Below, piece after piece: positions 1-6,489 of a stretch of 6,606 nucleotides of DNA. The DNA is taken from positions 1-6,606 of the forward strand of contig NVRO01000165.1 of assembly GCA_002400895.1 (NCBI GenBank). Direction: 5' to 3'. This DNA is from Planctomycetota bacterium (GTDB lineage: Bacteria; Planctomycetota; UBA1135). Each line of letters opens with the position of its first letter. Positions within the stretch are counted from its first letter, which is position 1. A program made the position numbers and the translations under genes. The notes below the pieces were generated by a model, which was not told where the DNA came from, searched no databases, and saw only the letters and a program-made list of their open reading frames with translations.

Positions 1-2
1 CG

Positions 3-266
3 GCATACGGCCGCGGCCCCAAAGGCGAGAAGTGGCTGTTTGAAACTGGCATTGCCATTTTGTTGGCGGATTGTTCAACATTACTGAATCGTGAAACGAG
101 CAGTTTCGGACTCTGCTTGTCCGCTTATGCCATCGATTTCTCACCTCTGGCCATATTCAACCTGATGCGTAGCCTTGGTTTTGACCAAGTTGAAGTTGGG
201 GAGCTTGCGCTACCCGAACAGGGCGGGCCTCGCCAACTCCCCTGCGGGTATTGCGCCCGGGTTTAA
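3..266 (+). CDS. 3' end of a gene cut by the left edge; possibly saccharopine dehydrogenase/enoyl reductase-like C-terminus
   Basis: This frame is open from the first bases of the window to a TAA at 264-266, giving 87 residues, so the true start lies outside. The stretch with the most protein-like character is 'LLADCSTLLNRE', followed by 'GLCLSAYAID' and 'LMRSLGFDQVEV'. By eye this resembles the C-terminal end of saccharopine-dehydrogenase-fold proteins of the trans-acting enoyl reductase type, where a helix of the form 'TAxMLAECAL' is followed by 'GVLTPAxAMG' and 'L..RL..AG..F'. That is a memory-based match over a short, poorly conserved region and is weak. The last 20 or so residues (rich in Gly, Pro and Cys) look like a non-conserved tail. 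No internal ATG precedes the conserved-looking part, which fits a truncated gene rather than a small complete one. It converges on the secreted-protein gene 42 nt downstream. Confidence 0.5.
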   Translation, partial: AYGRGPKGEKWLFETGIAILLADCSTLLNRETSSFGLCLSAYAIDFSPLAIFNLMRSLGFDQVEVGELALPEQGGPRQLPCGYCARV

Positions 267-293
267 TGATTCAAGGTGTCAGGAATCGGGCGT

Positions 294-317
294 GTTCAGA
301 ATGAATGGTTACTGAAC
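294..317. repeat. Short inverted repeat between convergent genes
   Basis: GTTCAG at 294-299 is the exact reverse complement of CTGAAC at 312-317, with a 12-nt loop. It lies between the stop of the left-edge gene (266) and the end of the secreted-protein gene, and overlaps the TAA (309-311) of the latter. The position suits a shared terminator, but the stem is only 6 bp, has few G-C pairs, and no T-run follows on either strand. A working intrinsic terminator is not supported. Confidence 0.25.
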
Positions 318-692
318 TACAGCTTCAACGGTATTTGTGAAGGTGGCTGTAGCCACATCGTAAGCCAAAAACCAGAAATGACGCCCCTGGAACGCCCGAG
401 GTATTTTCAGCTCATTGATGGCGACACCGAGAGCATCCGAGACAATCGTTGGCATCATGTGAAATGGCTTGCTCAAGTAAACAATTCCGAAGTCTTGAGT
501 GTTGGTTGGGCCACCACCGCGGAAGGACATGGCAAACATTACCGGCGAGTGAGGTGTAGCCTCAACCACCTCGAAGATGGCAAAATCACCAGCATTGAAG
601 TTGTTTACGGAAAGAGTGGGGGTATTTAGGGAAAGGCCGTGGAGGGGAAGGGCGACGGCCGCTGCCAGCAGGGTGCAGGAAAGAAGTTTCAT
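309..692 (-). CDS. Small secreted protein of planctomycete type, function unknown
   Basis: The chosen start gives 127 residues. Residues 1-18 form a signal peptide: a Lys at position 2, then a hydrophobic run 'LLSCTLLAAAVALPL', with cleavage probably near residue 19-21. The mature part (about 107 residues) looks like one all-beta domain. It has 'FNAGDFAIFEVVEATPHSP' (32-50), 'FRGGGPTNT' (57-65), 'FGIVYLSKPF' (68-77), 'SDALGVA' (85-91) and a terminal 'FTNTVEAVVQ'. In planctomycete genomes I recall exported proteins ending in this order of elements, often as a C-terminal module of larger proteins; here it stands alone. There are no Cys residues in the mature part and no catalytic motif. An ATG at 710 would add six residues (MLHTGW) and is also acceptable; one at 737 would add charged residues before the signal and is less likely. 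No function can be assigned. It is transcribed away from the pseudouridine synthase gene. Confidence 0.72.
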   Translation of the reverse strand: MKLLSCTLLAAAVALPLHGLSLNTPTLSVNNFNAGDFAIFEVVEATPHSPVMFAMSFRGGGPTNTQDFGIVYLSKPFHMMPTIVSDALGVAINELKIPRAFQGRHFWFLAYDVATATFTNTVEAVVQ

Positions 693-721
693 CCATCCAG
701 TATGCAACATCCTAGGAAACC

Positions 722-750
722 TGCACTCCAAACACATAACTAGCTATACT
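722..750 (+). promoter_or_regulatory. Possible promoter for the pseudouridine synthase gene
   Basis: TATACT at 745-750 differs from the sigma-70 -10 consensus at one base. With a 17-nt spacer the -35 position (722-727) reads TGCACT, a poor match (3 of 6). Transcription would start near 757 and leave a leader of about 19 nt. A second -10-like hexamer, CATAAT at 764-769, would place the start at the ATG itself and give a leaderless mRNA. Sequence alone cannot decide between them. Confidence 0.3.
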
Positions 751-771
751 GAAACGAGTTGGGCATAATAA
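743..771 (-). promoter_or_regulatory. Possible promoter for the secreted-protein gene
   Basis: On the minus strand TATAGC (743-748) could act as a -10 element, with TTATTA (766-771) as a -35 element 17 nt away. Each is a partial sigma-70 match (4 of 6 and 3 of 6). It overlaps the plus-strand candidate in the 83-nt divergent spacer, so if both are real the two genes would compete for polymerase. The matches are weak enough to arise by chance. Confidence 0.22.
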
Positions 772-775
772 AACA

Positions 776-1450
776 ATGGATTTAAGCCAAATACTTCACA
801 GCGATAATCACTTGCTGGCAATGGCAAAGCCGGCGGGATTGCCGGTGGTTCCGGATTCCTCTGAGGATGAATCCCTCCTCGACCAGGGCAAAATATGGCT
901 GAAGCAGGAGTTTCACAAGCCCGGCAAGGTATTTCTGGGTGTTGTTCATCGCCTTGACCGGCCGGTTTCCGGCGTGGTCATGTTTGCCCGCACCAGCAAG
1001 GCAGCCGGGCGTCTCTCCGAGGCCTGGCGGCGCAACGATGTAAGCAAAATCTACTGGGCGATTGGAAGCGGAACGGTGAATGAAGATTCGGGAGAGCTTG
1101 AGCAGTGGCTACTCAAGGACCGCGTCCGCAATATCGTGCACGCGGTCACCCCGGGAATTGAAGGCGCAAAAAAAGCATGCACCCATTGGCGGGTGCTGAG
1201 GCGCTCCAAGGGCAATGTGTTTTTGGAGATGGAAGCAATCACTGGCCGTTCCCATCAGCTCCGGGTGGCCGCCGCAACTCTCGGTGTCCCGCTTTTGGGA
1301 GATTTGAAATACGGTGCGCGTGAGCCATTGTCCGACCGCAGCGTTGCGCTTCATGCCAGGCGCCTGGAAGTTCCGCACCCCACCAGGGACGAACGAGTGG
1401 AGGTGGAAGCGCCGCTACCGGAAATATTTGAGCGCTTGTGGAAACCCTAA
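776..1450 (+). CDS. RluA-family RNA pseudouridine synthase
   Basis: This enzyme would isomerise specific uridines to pseudouridine in rRNA or tRNA in the cytoplasm. The 224 residues cover the catalytic domain only, with no N-terminal S4 RNA-binding domain. The family's opening strand is 'ILHSDNHLLAMAKPAGLPV' (6-24). The catalytic motif is 'HRLDRPVSG' (58-66) with Asp61 as the nucleophile; the family usually has T before SG and here it is V. Further motifs are K-I-Y (91-93), 'TGRSHQLRV' (156-164, usually TGRTHQIR), 'GDLKYG' (175-180) and 'LHA' (192-194), all in the expected order. The start is set by the conserved opening strand only six residues in. There is no Shine-Dalgarno sequence before the ATG. 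Short S4-less members include RluA/RluC/TruC-like groups, so the target site cannot be named. Its stop codon overlaps that of the convergent FAD gene. Confidence 0.93.
   Translation: MDLSQILHSDNHLLAMAKPAGLPVVPDSSEDESLLDQGKIWLKQEFHKPGKVFLGVVHRLDRPVSGVVMFARTSKAAGRLSEAWRRNDVSKIYWAIGSGTVNEDSGELEQWLLKDRVRNIVHAVTPGIEGAKKACTHWRVLRRSKGNVFLEMEAITGRSHQLRVAAATLGVPLLGDLKYGAREPLSDRSVALHARRLEVPHPTRDERVEVEAPLPEIFERLWKP
1447..1450. other. Overlapping stop codons of convergent genes
   Basis: The four bases CTAA at 1447-1450 hold the TAA of the pseudouridine synthase (1448-1450, plus) and the TAG of the FAD gene (1447-1449, minus). The genes therefore meet tail-to-tail with a 4-bp overlap. No intergenic space exists for a shared terminator, and I see no strong hairpin with a T-run close by on either strand. 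Confidence 0.97.
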
Positions 1451-3204
1451 GTGGTTTGTTTGTGGTCTAGCAATTTCAATGCCGCGACAACACCTGCTGC
1501 CACCCGGCGGCCATCCAGCGCGGCAGAGACAATTCCACCCGCATAGCCGGCGCCTTCGCCACAAGGATAAAGCCCTTTCAGGCTTACACTTTCACAACTT
1601 TCCGGTTCTCGTCTTACCCGCACCGGGGATGAAGTCCGGGTTTCTACCCCAATCATTTGACCGGCCGAGGAAGCAAATCCTTCAAGCCGTTGGTCGAATG
1701 CCATTAAGCCGATATGCAAGCGCTTGGCTAATCCATGGGGCAGAATGTTGCGGAAGTCTGCCGGGGTGAGACCTGGAAGATAAGAGGACGCCAGCAGCTC
1801 GTGGCTGTTGCCTGTTTCGTTGATAAAGTCCGCACAAGTTTGTGCAGGGGCCTTGTTGTCTCCTCCTCCAGCAATGGCGGCAATCGTTTCCAGGGCGATT
1901 TGGATGCGGATTCCGAATAAAGGATCATCGAGCGGAGTTTCCGGTAAACGACCCTCGGCAACATTTATCTTTTCGCCACCAACGGCGCCGATTACTACCT
2001 GATGCAACATCTGGTTGCTGGAAAGTGTCGCCGCCTGCTTGATCAGTCTACCCCAACCCCAACGATTGCCACGTCGTCCGCACCAATCTTCGGGGTTAAC
2101 CGAAACGACAATCCCCGAATTGGCGTACGGTGAATCTCGCTTGGCCATGCTCATGCCGTTAACCACCAAGCGATCGGGAGTTGTCTGGCTGGGCACCACC
2201 CAACCGCCGGGGCACATGCAAAAGGAGTAAACTCCGTGTTCGCCGGCTTTAGCGGAGAGTTCGTAAAAGGAAGCCGGCATGTCGACAGCGTCCTCGGCGC
2301 CGTGATATTGAATGCTGTCGAGCCATTCCTGAGAGTGCTCGACTCTGACTCCAAGGGCAAATCCCTTGGCTTCGAGAGCGGCACCGGCTTCGCTCACCGC
2401 CAACAGCGTGTCGAGGGCGGAGTGGCCGGCGGCAATCACGACGGCGTCAGCTTCAATTGATTCGGAGTCCCCAACTCCATCTCGACTGACCTCGACCCCG
2501 GTAATCTTCCCATTCTCTACCAGAAGTTTGTCAACACGAGTATTGAAACAGACTTTGCCATCGGCTTCTTCAATACACCGACGAATTCTCTTTACAACCT
2601 TGGGCAACAAGTTGCTGCCAATGTGGGGGCGCCAGCATGAGAGCACGCTTTCCGGTGCGCCAAATGACACCAATTCTTCCAGGACACGAAACACATCCTT
2701 TTTACGACCCGATCTGGTGAATAATTTACCGTCCGAATAAGTGCCAGCGCCTCCTTCTCCGAAGCAGTAGTTGCTTTCGGGGTCGGCTGCTTTCCCGCGG
2801 TTGATATTGGCAATGTCCTTGCGGCGCTCCTGGACGTCCTTGCCGCGTTCGCACAAGGTGACGCGGGCACCGGAACGCAACAAATCCATTGCGCAGAACA
2901 GCCCGGCAGGACCGCAACCGACCACCACGACGTGCGGGGCGTCATCGCCGCGGGGCGATGGCGGCTTACAGTCAACTTCGTAGGTCACTTCGACAACATC
3001 TTCACCATCCTCCCAGACCTCAAAGGCAGCGTGCCATGTCATGTGGCGTGGTCGGGCGTCAAAACTAAAGCGTCGCAATCTAAAATCGGCGATTTGTTCG
3101 CGCGGACAACCCAGCTCTCCGGCCAGGAGGCCGAGGATTACATCCCGCTCAAGATGTTCGGGGTTCTGCCGGACGGGCAGGGTCAAGACGCAGTCAGTTG
3201 GCAT
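1447..3204 (-). CDS. FAD-dependent dehydrogenase of the COG2509 type, substrate unknown
   Basis: The 585-residue protein is a predicted cytosolic flavoprotein. Residues 1-85 form the N-terminal domain typical of this group ('RLRRFSFDARPRH', 42-54). A Rossmann FAD-binding motif follows, 'VVVVGCGPAGL' (92-102), with 'CERG' (118-121) at the end of the second strand. Signature segments are 'GEGGAGTYSDGKL' (149-161), the second dinucleotide-site strand 'ADAVVIAAGHSALDT' (252-266), 'CMCPGGWVVPS' (329-339), 'GVETRTSSPVRV' (519-530) and the FAD-closing 'YPCGEGAGYAGGIVSAALDG' (546-565). Length and motif order match full-length members. The group is widespread in bacteria and has no agreed substrate; annotation as a specific oxidoreductase would be guesswork. 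The ATG lies 4 nt after the stop of the peptidase gene, which points to translational coupling as the last gene of the maeB cluster. No clear Shine-Dalgarno sequence is present. Confidence 0.93.
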   Translation of the reverse strand: MPTDCVLTLPVRQNPEHLERDVILGLLAGELGCPREQIADFRLRRFSFDARPRHMTWHAAFEVWEDGEDVVEVTYEVDCKPPSPRGDDAPHVVVVGCGPAGLFCAMDLLRSGARVTLCERGKDVQERRKDIANINRGKAADPESNYCFGEGGAGTYSDGKLFTRSGRKKDVFRVLEELVSFGAPESVLSCWRPHIGSNLLPKVVKRIRRCIEEADGKVCFNTRVDKLLVENGKITGVEVSRDGVGDSESIEADAVVIAAGHSALDTLLAVSEAGAALEAKGFALGVRVEHSQEWLDSIQYHGAEDAVDMPASFYELSAKAGEHGVYSFCMCPGGWVVPSQTTPDRLVVNGMSMAKRDSPYANSGIVVSVNPEDWCGRRGNRWGWGRLIKQAATLSSNQMLHQVVIGAVGGEKINVAEGRLPETPLDDPLFGIRIQIALETIAAIAGGGDNKAPAQTCADFINETGNSHELLASSYLPGLTPADFRNILPHGLAKRLHIGLMAFDQRLEGFASSAGQMIGVETRTSSPVRVRREPESCESVSLKGLYPCGEGAGYAGGIVSAALDGRRVAAGVVAALKLLDHKQTT

Positions 3205-3208
3205 AAGC

Positions 3209-4255
3209 TCAGTTCAGGTTCAGAGCTTTTCGCAAGGCACTTTCCCACTCCGGAATAGCACGCAAATCTATTTGCTGGCCCCAAGATGTTGCAACCCACA
3301 GATCCATGGTGAGGATTGAGGAGAGCATTTGCACATCATCCAAAGTTTGGTTCGAGTCATGCAGTACGCGGGTGAGAGATTTTGCGATTGGTGGAAGGTG
3401 ATGAGAAACAAAACGGGTAGTTGTTTCTTGGCTCAGTACTGCTTCAAGCGCTTCGACTCCGGTTGTGGAATTCCAGCCGGCCTCCGCCCACAAGGCATCC
3501 AGATCGTATTTCCCCTGTTCGCATAGTCGGAATAATCCTTCCAGTTCAAGCATGCCGGAAGGCTGGTTGGCGGAGATGGATTCAATCAGAAGCCATCCCA
3601 GAGAGTAATTGAGAGCTTTGTCGACATGAACTTTCCAGAGTTCTTTTTCCGCAACAGTTCTCATGGTGAGCTTGGACCGTCCCATTGATATTGTCAGCCA
3701 GTTGCGGCCATTACGGCCCTCGCGCATGAACAGCTCCATTCCACAAATATGTGCGAGGGAATCGGCATGGGAGTAGCGACGAACTTCCGAACGCTCGGAC
3801 TCGACCAGACGCAACGAGATCCATTCACAGATTCCCTCCTGAACCCAGAGCGGCAAGTTGCTTATTTCCGGTGGAAACAAGAAATGACCAAGCTCGTGGG
3901 CCAATTCCAATTCGTAGAAATTATCCGGCATATGGATTCTGTTTGACATAATCCAGACCCCCGGAATGCCAATGCGTTGGGTGAATCCGCCAACCCGCGG
4001 GTTGCGATCCAGTTTTTTAAAAGAATTGACCGGGTGAACATAGATGTCCAGTGGGTCTTCGAGGCAGGTCGGCAACATCCTCTTGATTTTTTTGGACAAA
4101 CGGATGGCGCTTGAATGTACGTCTTGAGCCTGCTCGACCGTGGCTGCCCGAACTACCCCCTCGGCGGTTTCATAACTCGCCGGTGGTGGAGCCACACAGG
4201 CAAAGCCACCACCAACAATGGTTGATAAGGCTAGCGTGAGGCGGCATCCATACAT
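3209..4255 (-). CDS. Putative exported zinc metallopeptidase (gluzincin, peptidase MA/DUF1570-like)
   Basis: The 348-residue product carries the zinc motif 'HELGH' (120-124), in which His120 and His124 would bind zinc and Glu121 act as the catalytic base. It is followed by 'LPLWVQEGICEWIS' (134-147), where Glu140 or Glu144 would be the third ligand. This spacing and the P-L-W-x-x-E-G pattern fit the peptidase MA and DUF1570-like gluzincins. A helix 'NYSLGWLLIESI' (216-227) further on is also typical of them. The N-terminus '[15 protein letters not shown]' (6-20) is a short hydrophobic segment ending in Cys20, so it may be a lipoprotein signal, although GFAC is an imperfect lipobox and the n-region has a single Arg. 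The substrate is unknown. The ATG at 4255 lies inside the last codons of maeB in another frame (25-bp overlap), with no Shine-Dalgarno sequence, so translation is probably coupled. I am sure of the metallopeptidase fold, less so of activity and location. Confidence 0.8.
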   Translation of the reverse strand: MYGCRLTLALSTIVGGGFACVAPPPASYETAEGVVRAATVEQAQDVHSSAIRLSKKIKRMLPTCLEDPLDIYVHPVNSFKKLDRNPRVGGFTQRIGIPGVWIMSNRIHMPDNFYELELAHELGHFLFPPEISNLPLWVQEGICEWISLRLVESERSEVRRYSHADSLAHICGMELFMREGRNGRNWLTISMGRSKLTMRTVAEKELWKVHVDKALNYSLGWLLIESISANQPSGMLELEGLFRLCEQGKYDLDALWAEAGWNSTTGVEALEAVLSQETTTRFVSHHLPPIAKSLTRVLHDSNQTLDDVQMLSSILTMDLWVATSWGQQIDLRAIPEWESALRKALNLN

Positions 4256-6489
4256 GCGAATGCAGTCAAGCGTACGACATCCGACACTCCTGCGCTGTGC
4301 GGCTGCAGCATATGGGCAGGTTTTTGAAGTCCCAGCATGACCGGGCCAACCACCGGCGTGTTGCCGACGATGCGCATCAGGTTGAAGCCGATATTGGCGG
4401 CCTCCAAGTTTGGGAAAACCAGAATATTGGCTTTCTTTCCACCTAGCCGACAGCTTTTGTAGCGTGCTTGAATGGTCGGGTCGAGTGCTGCATCAACACG
4501 CATTTCACCGTCGATAATCAGATCCGGAGCTTTTTTGCGCGCGATTTCAACGGCGCGTCGTACTGCTTCGGAGCGGGGATGGGGAGTGCCCCCGAAGCTT
4601 GAGAAGGAGAGCATTGCAACCCGCGGCTCAATGTCCAGGCGCTGCACCGCTTCGGCAGCCAGCAGTGCAATTTCCGCCAAGTCTTCTTCGCTGGGGACGA
4701 TGTTGATGGCGGTGTCGGCCAGGAACAGGACATCGTCCTTGGTGAATACCATGGTCATGCCACAGGCGCGCTTGATGCCATCGCGAAGTGGAATAATCTT
4801 CAACAACGGGGACATGGTCTTGCGAACACGGCGGGTAACACCGCTAACCAGACCATCGGCGTCGCCCATGCGCAGCATCATTGGCCCGAACCACATCGGG
4901 TCGAGAATGCGCTGCCGAGCATCTTCCAATGTGCGACCACGGTGTTGCCGCACCTTATAAAGTTCTTCCGCATACATTTCAGTGCGGTCCCACTCGGCCG
5001 GGTCGGCGATGGAAATGTTGTCAAGTGAGACATTGTGCTCGAGGGCAACTGCTTCAATCTTGGCGCGATTGCCAACCAGAATCGGGCGGGCAATCCCCTC
5101 TTGCACTACAGCCTCGGCGGCAATCACAATGCGGTCTGCCTCTCCCTCAGGATAAATGATGGTCTTTTCTGCCCGCCTGGCGCGAGAGATTACCCGGCGC
5201 ATCAGGTTTCGTTCATCGCCGATGCGCTCGCCAAGAATGCGCACGTAGGCATCATGGTCGATAATCCGACGAGCAACCCCGGTATCCATTGCCGCCTTTG
5301 CCACCGCCGCCGCCACGCGGCGGATTACACGGTGATCGAGCGCCATGGGAATGAAGTAATCCCGGCCGTATTTGATGTCGTCAATCCCGTAAGCGTGAGC
5401 AACGACATCAGGTACCGGCTCTTTGGCCAGTTCTGCCAGTGCGTGCGCCGCGGCATGCAACATTTCATCATTGATAGTCGATGCTCGCACATCCAAAGCT
5501 CCACGGAAAATGAAGGGGAAGCCGAGTACGTTGTTGACCTGATTGGGATAATCGGAGCGACCGGTCGCCATAATCACGTCGTCCCGAGCGGCTACCGCAT
5601 CGGGATAGGGTATTTCCGGATCGGGATTGGCCAATGCAAAGACCACCGGATTAGCTGCCATGGTTTTTATCATTTCCGGTGAAACCACATTGCCTACGGA
5701 AAGTCCGTAGAAAACATCGGCCCCAACCATTGCGTCCGCCAAGGTGCGGCACTCGGTGTCTACCGCATATTGTTCCTTGTACTTGTTCATGCCCTCGGGA
5801 CGGCCCTTGTAAAGAACACCCTTGGAATCACACATCATTACGTTTTCCCGGTTAACGCCAAGGGAAATCGCAAAGTTGGTACAGGCAGCGGCAGACGCAC
5901 CGGCACCATTGACAACAAGCCGTATCTCATCCAAAGTTTTTCCTGCGAGTTCAACCGCATTAATCAGAGCGGCACCGGTAATCAATGCCGTACCGTGCTG
6001 GTCATCGTGAAATACCGGAATGTCCAACTCGGCTTTGAGGCGTTTTTCAATTTCAAAACACCGCGGGGCGGAAATGTCTTCAAGGTTGATGCCGGCGACG
6101 GTGGGGGCAATGTTTTTTACCGTCTGTACAATCTCGTCAACATCAGTGGTGGCGAGTTCGATATCAAACACGTCAATGTCGGCGAAGCGCTTGAACAACA
6201 CAGCTTTGCCTTCCATGACCGGCTTTGCAGCCAGGGGGCCAATGTTTCCGAGTCCGAGCACGGCAGTTCCGTCGGTGACCACCGCGACCAGGTTGCCCTT
6301 GGCGGTGTAGTCATAGACGGCGTCGGGGTTTTTATAGATTTCGCGGCATGGTTCAGCAACGCCCGGGGTATATGCCAGCGAAAGGTCCATTTGGGTCAGG
6401 CAAGGTTTGGTCGGCACAACTTCGCATTTGCCGGGTCGACCGTTTTTGTGATAATCCAGAGCCTGTTTCTTGGTAGTTAGTTCAGACAT
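4231..6489 (-). CDS. maeB: NADP-dependent malic enzyme with C-terminal phosphotransacetylase-like domain (MaeB type)
   Basis: The enzyme oxidatively decarboxylates malate to pyruvate and CO2 with formation of NADPH, linking the TCA cycle to pyruvate and acetyl-CoA. The protein has 752 residues, close to E. coli MaeB. The malic enzyme N-domain (about 10-160) has Tyr40 in '[11 protein letters not shown]', '[13 protein letters not shown]' (72-84), Lys95 in '[11 protein letters not shown]', metal-binding Glu137-Asp138 in 'NLEDISAP' and 'FHDDQHGTA' (160-168). The NAD(P)-binding domain (about 165-400) has '[10 protein letters not shown]' (192-201), and later 'ANPDPEI' and '[18 protein letters not shown]'. 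From about 425 to the end is a PTA/PTB domain ('[11 protein letters not shown]', 'DADGLVSG', '[12 protein letters not shown]'). In MaeB relatives that domain is not catalytic and mediates acetyl-CoA control. The ATG at 6489 ([11 protein letters not shown]) matches family starts; a TTG 33 nt upstream would add unlikely residues. It heads a coupled three-gene unit. Confidence 0.96.
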   Translation of the reverse strand: MSELTTKKQALDYHKNGRPGKCEVVPTKPCLTQMDLSLAYTPGVAEPCREIYKNPDAVYDYTAKGNLVAVVTDGTAVLGLGNIGPLAAKPVMEGKAVLFKRFADIDVFDIELATTDVDEIVQTVKNIAPTVAGINLEDISAPRCFEIEKRLKAELDIPVFHDDQHGTALITGAALINAVELAGKTLDEIRLVVNGAGASAAACTNFAISLGVNRENVMMCDSKGVLYKGRPEGMNKYKEQYAVDTECRTLADAMVGADVFYGLSVGNVVSPEMIKTMAANPVVFALANPDPEIPYPDAVAARDDVIMATGRSDYPNQVNNVLGFPFIFRGALDVRASTINDEMLHAAAHALAELAKEPVPDVVAHAYGIDDIKYGRDYFIPMALDHRVIRRVAAAVAKAAMDTGVARRIIDHDAYVRILGERIGDERNLMRRVISRARRAEKTIIYPEGEADRIVIAAEAVVQEGIARPILVGNRAKIEAVALEHNVSLDNISIADPAEWDRTEMYAEELYKVRQHRGRTLEDARQRILDPMWFGPMMLRMGDADGLVSGVTRRVRKTMSPLLKIIPLRDGIKRACGMTMVFTKDDVLFLADTAINIVPSEEDLAEIALLAAEAVQRLDIEPRVAMLSFSSFGGTPHPRSEAVRRAVEIARKKAPDLIIDGEMRVDAALDPTIQARYKSCRLGGKKANILVFPNLEAANIGFNLMRIVGNTPVVGPVMLGLQKPAHMLQPHSAGVSDVVRLTAFACMDAASR

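Noticed and set aside
198..242. Inverted repeat GGGGAG (198-203) / CTCCCC (237-242) with an inner GGCG/CGCC stem, as a terminator
   Set aside because: It lies before the stop codon of the left-edge gene, competes with other pairings and has no T-run after it.
276..629. Plus-strand open frame of 117 codons opposite the secreted-protein gene
   Set aside because: The minus strand has a clear signal peptide and a family-like domain, whereas this frame has neither and starts from a non-ATG codon.
5035..5682. Second long plus-strand open frame (215 codons) opposite maeB
   Set aside because: It has the same antisense position over conserved maeB codons, and its translation has no domain features.
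5770..6480. Long plus-strand open frame (236 codons) opposite maeB
   Set aside because: It is antisense to the strongly conserved malic enzyme domain, shows no recognisable motif and reads as a by-product of maeB codon use.
1447..6489. A defence, toxin or mobile island
   Set aside because: All genes have ordinary housekeeping or widespread families with even base composition. There is no integrase, transposase, repeat array or tRNA-flanked boundary.
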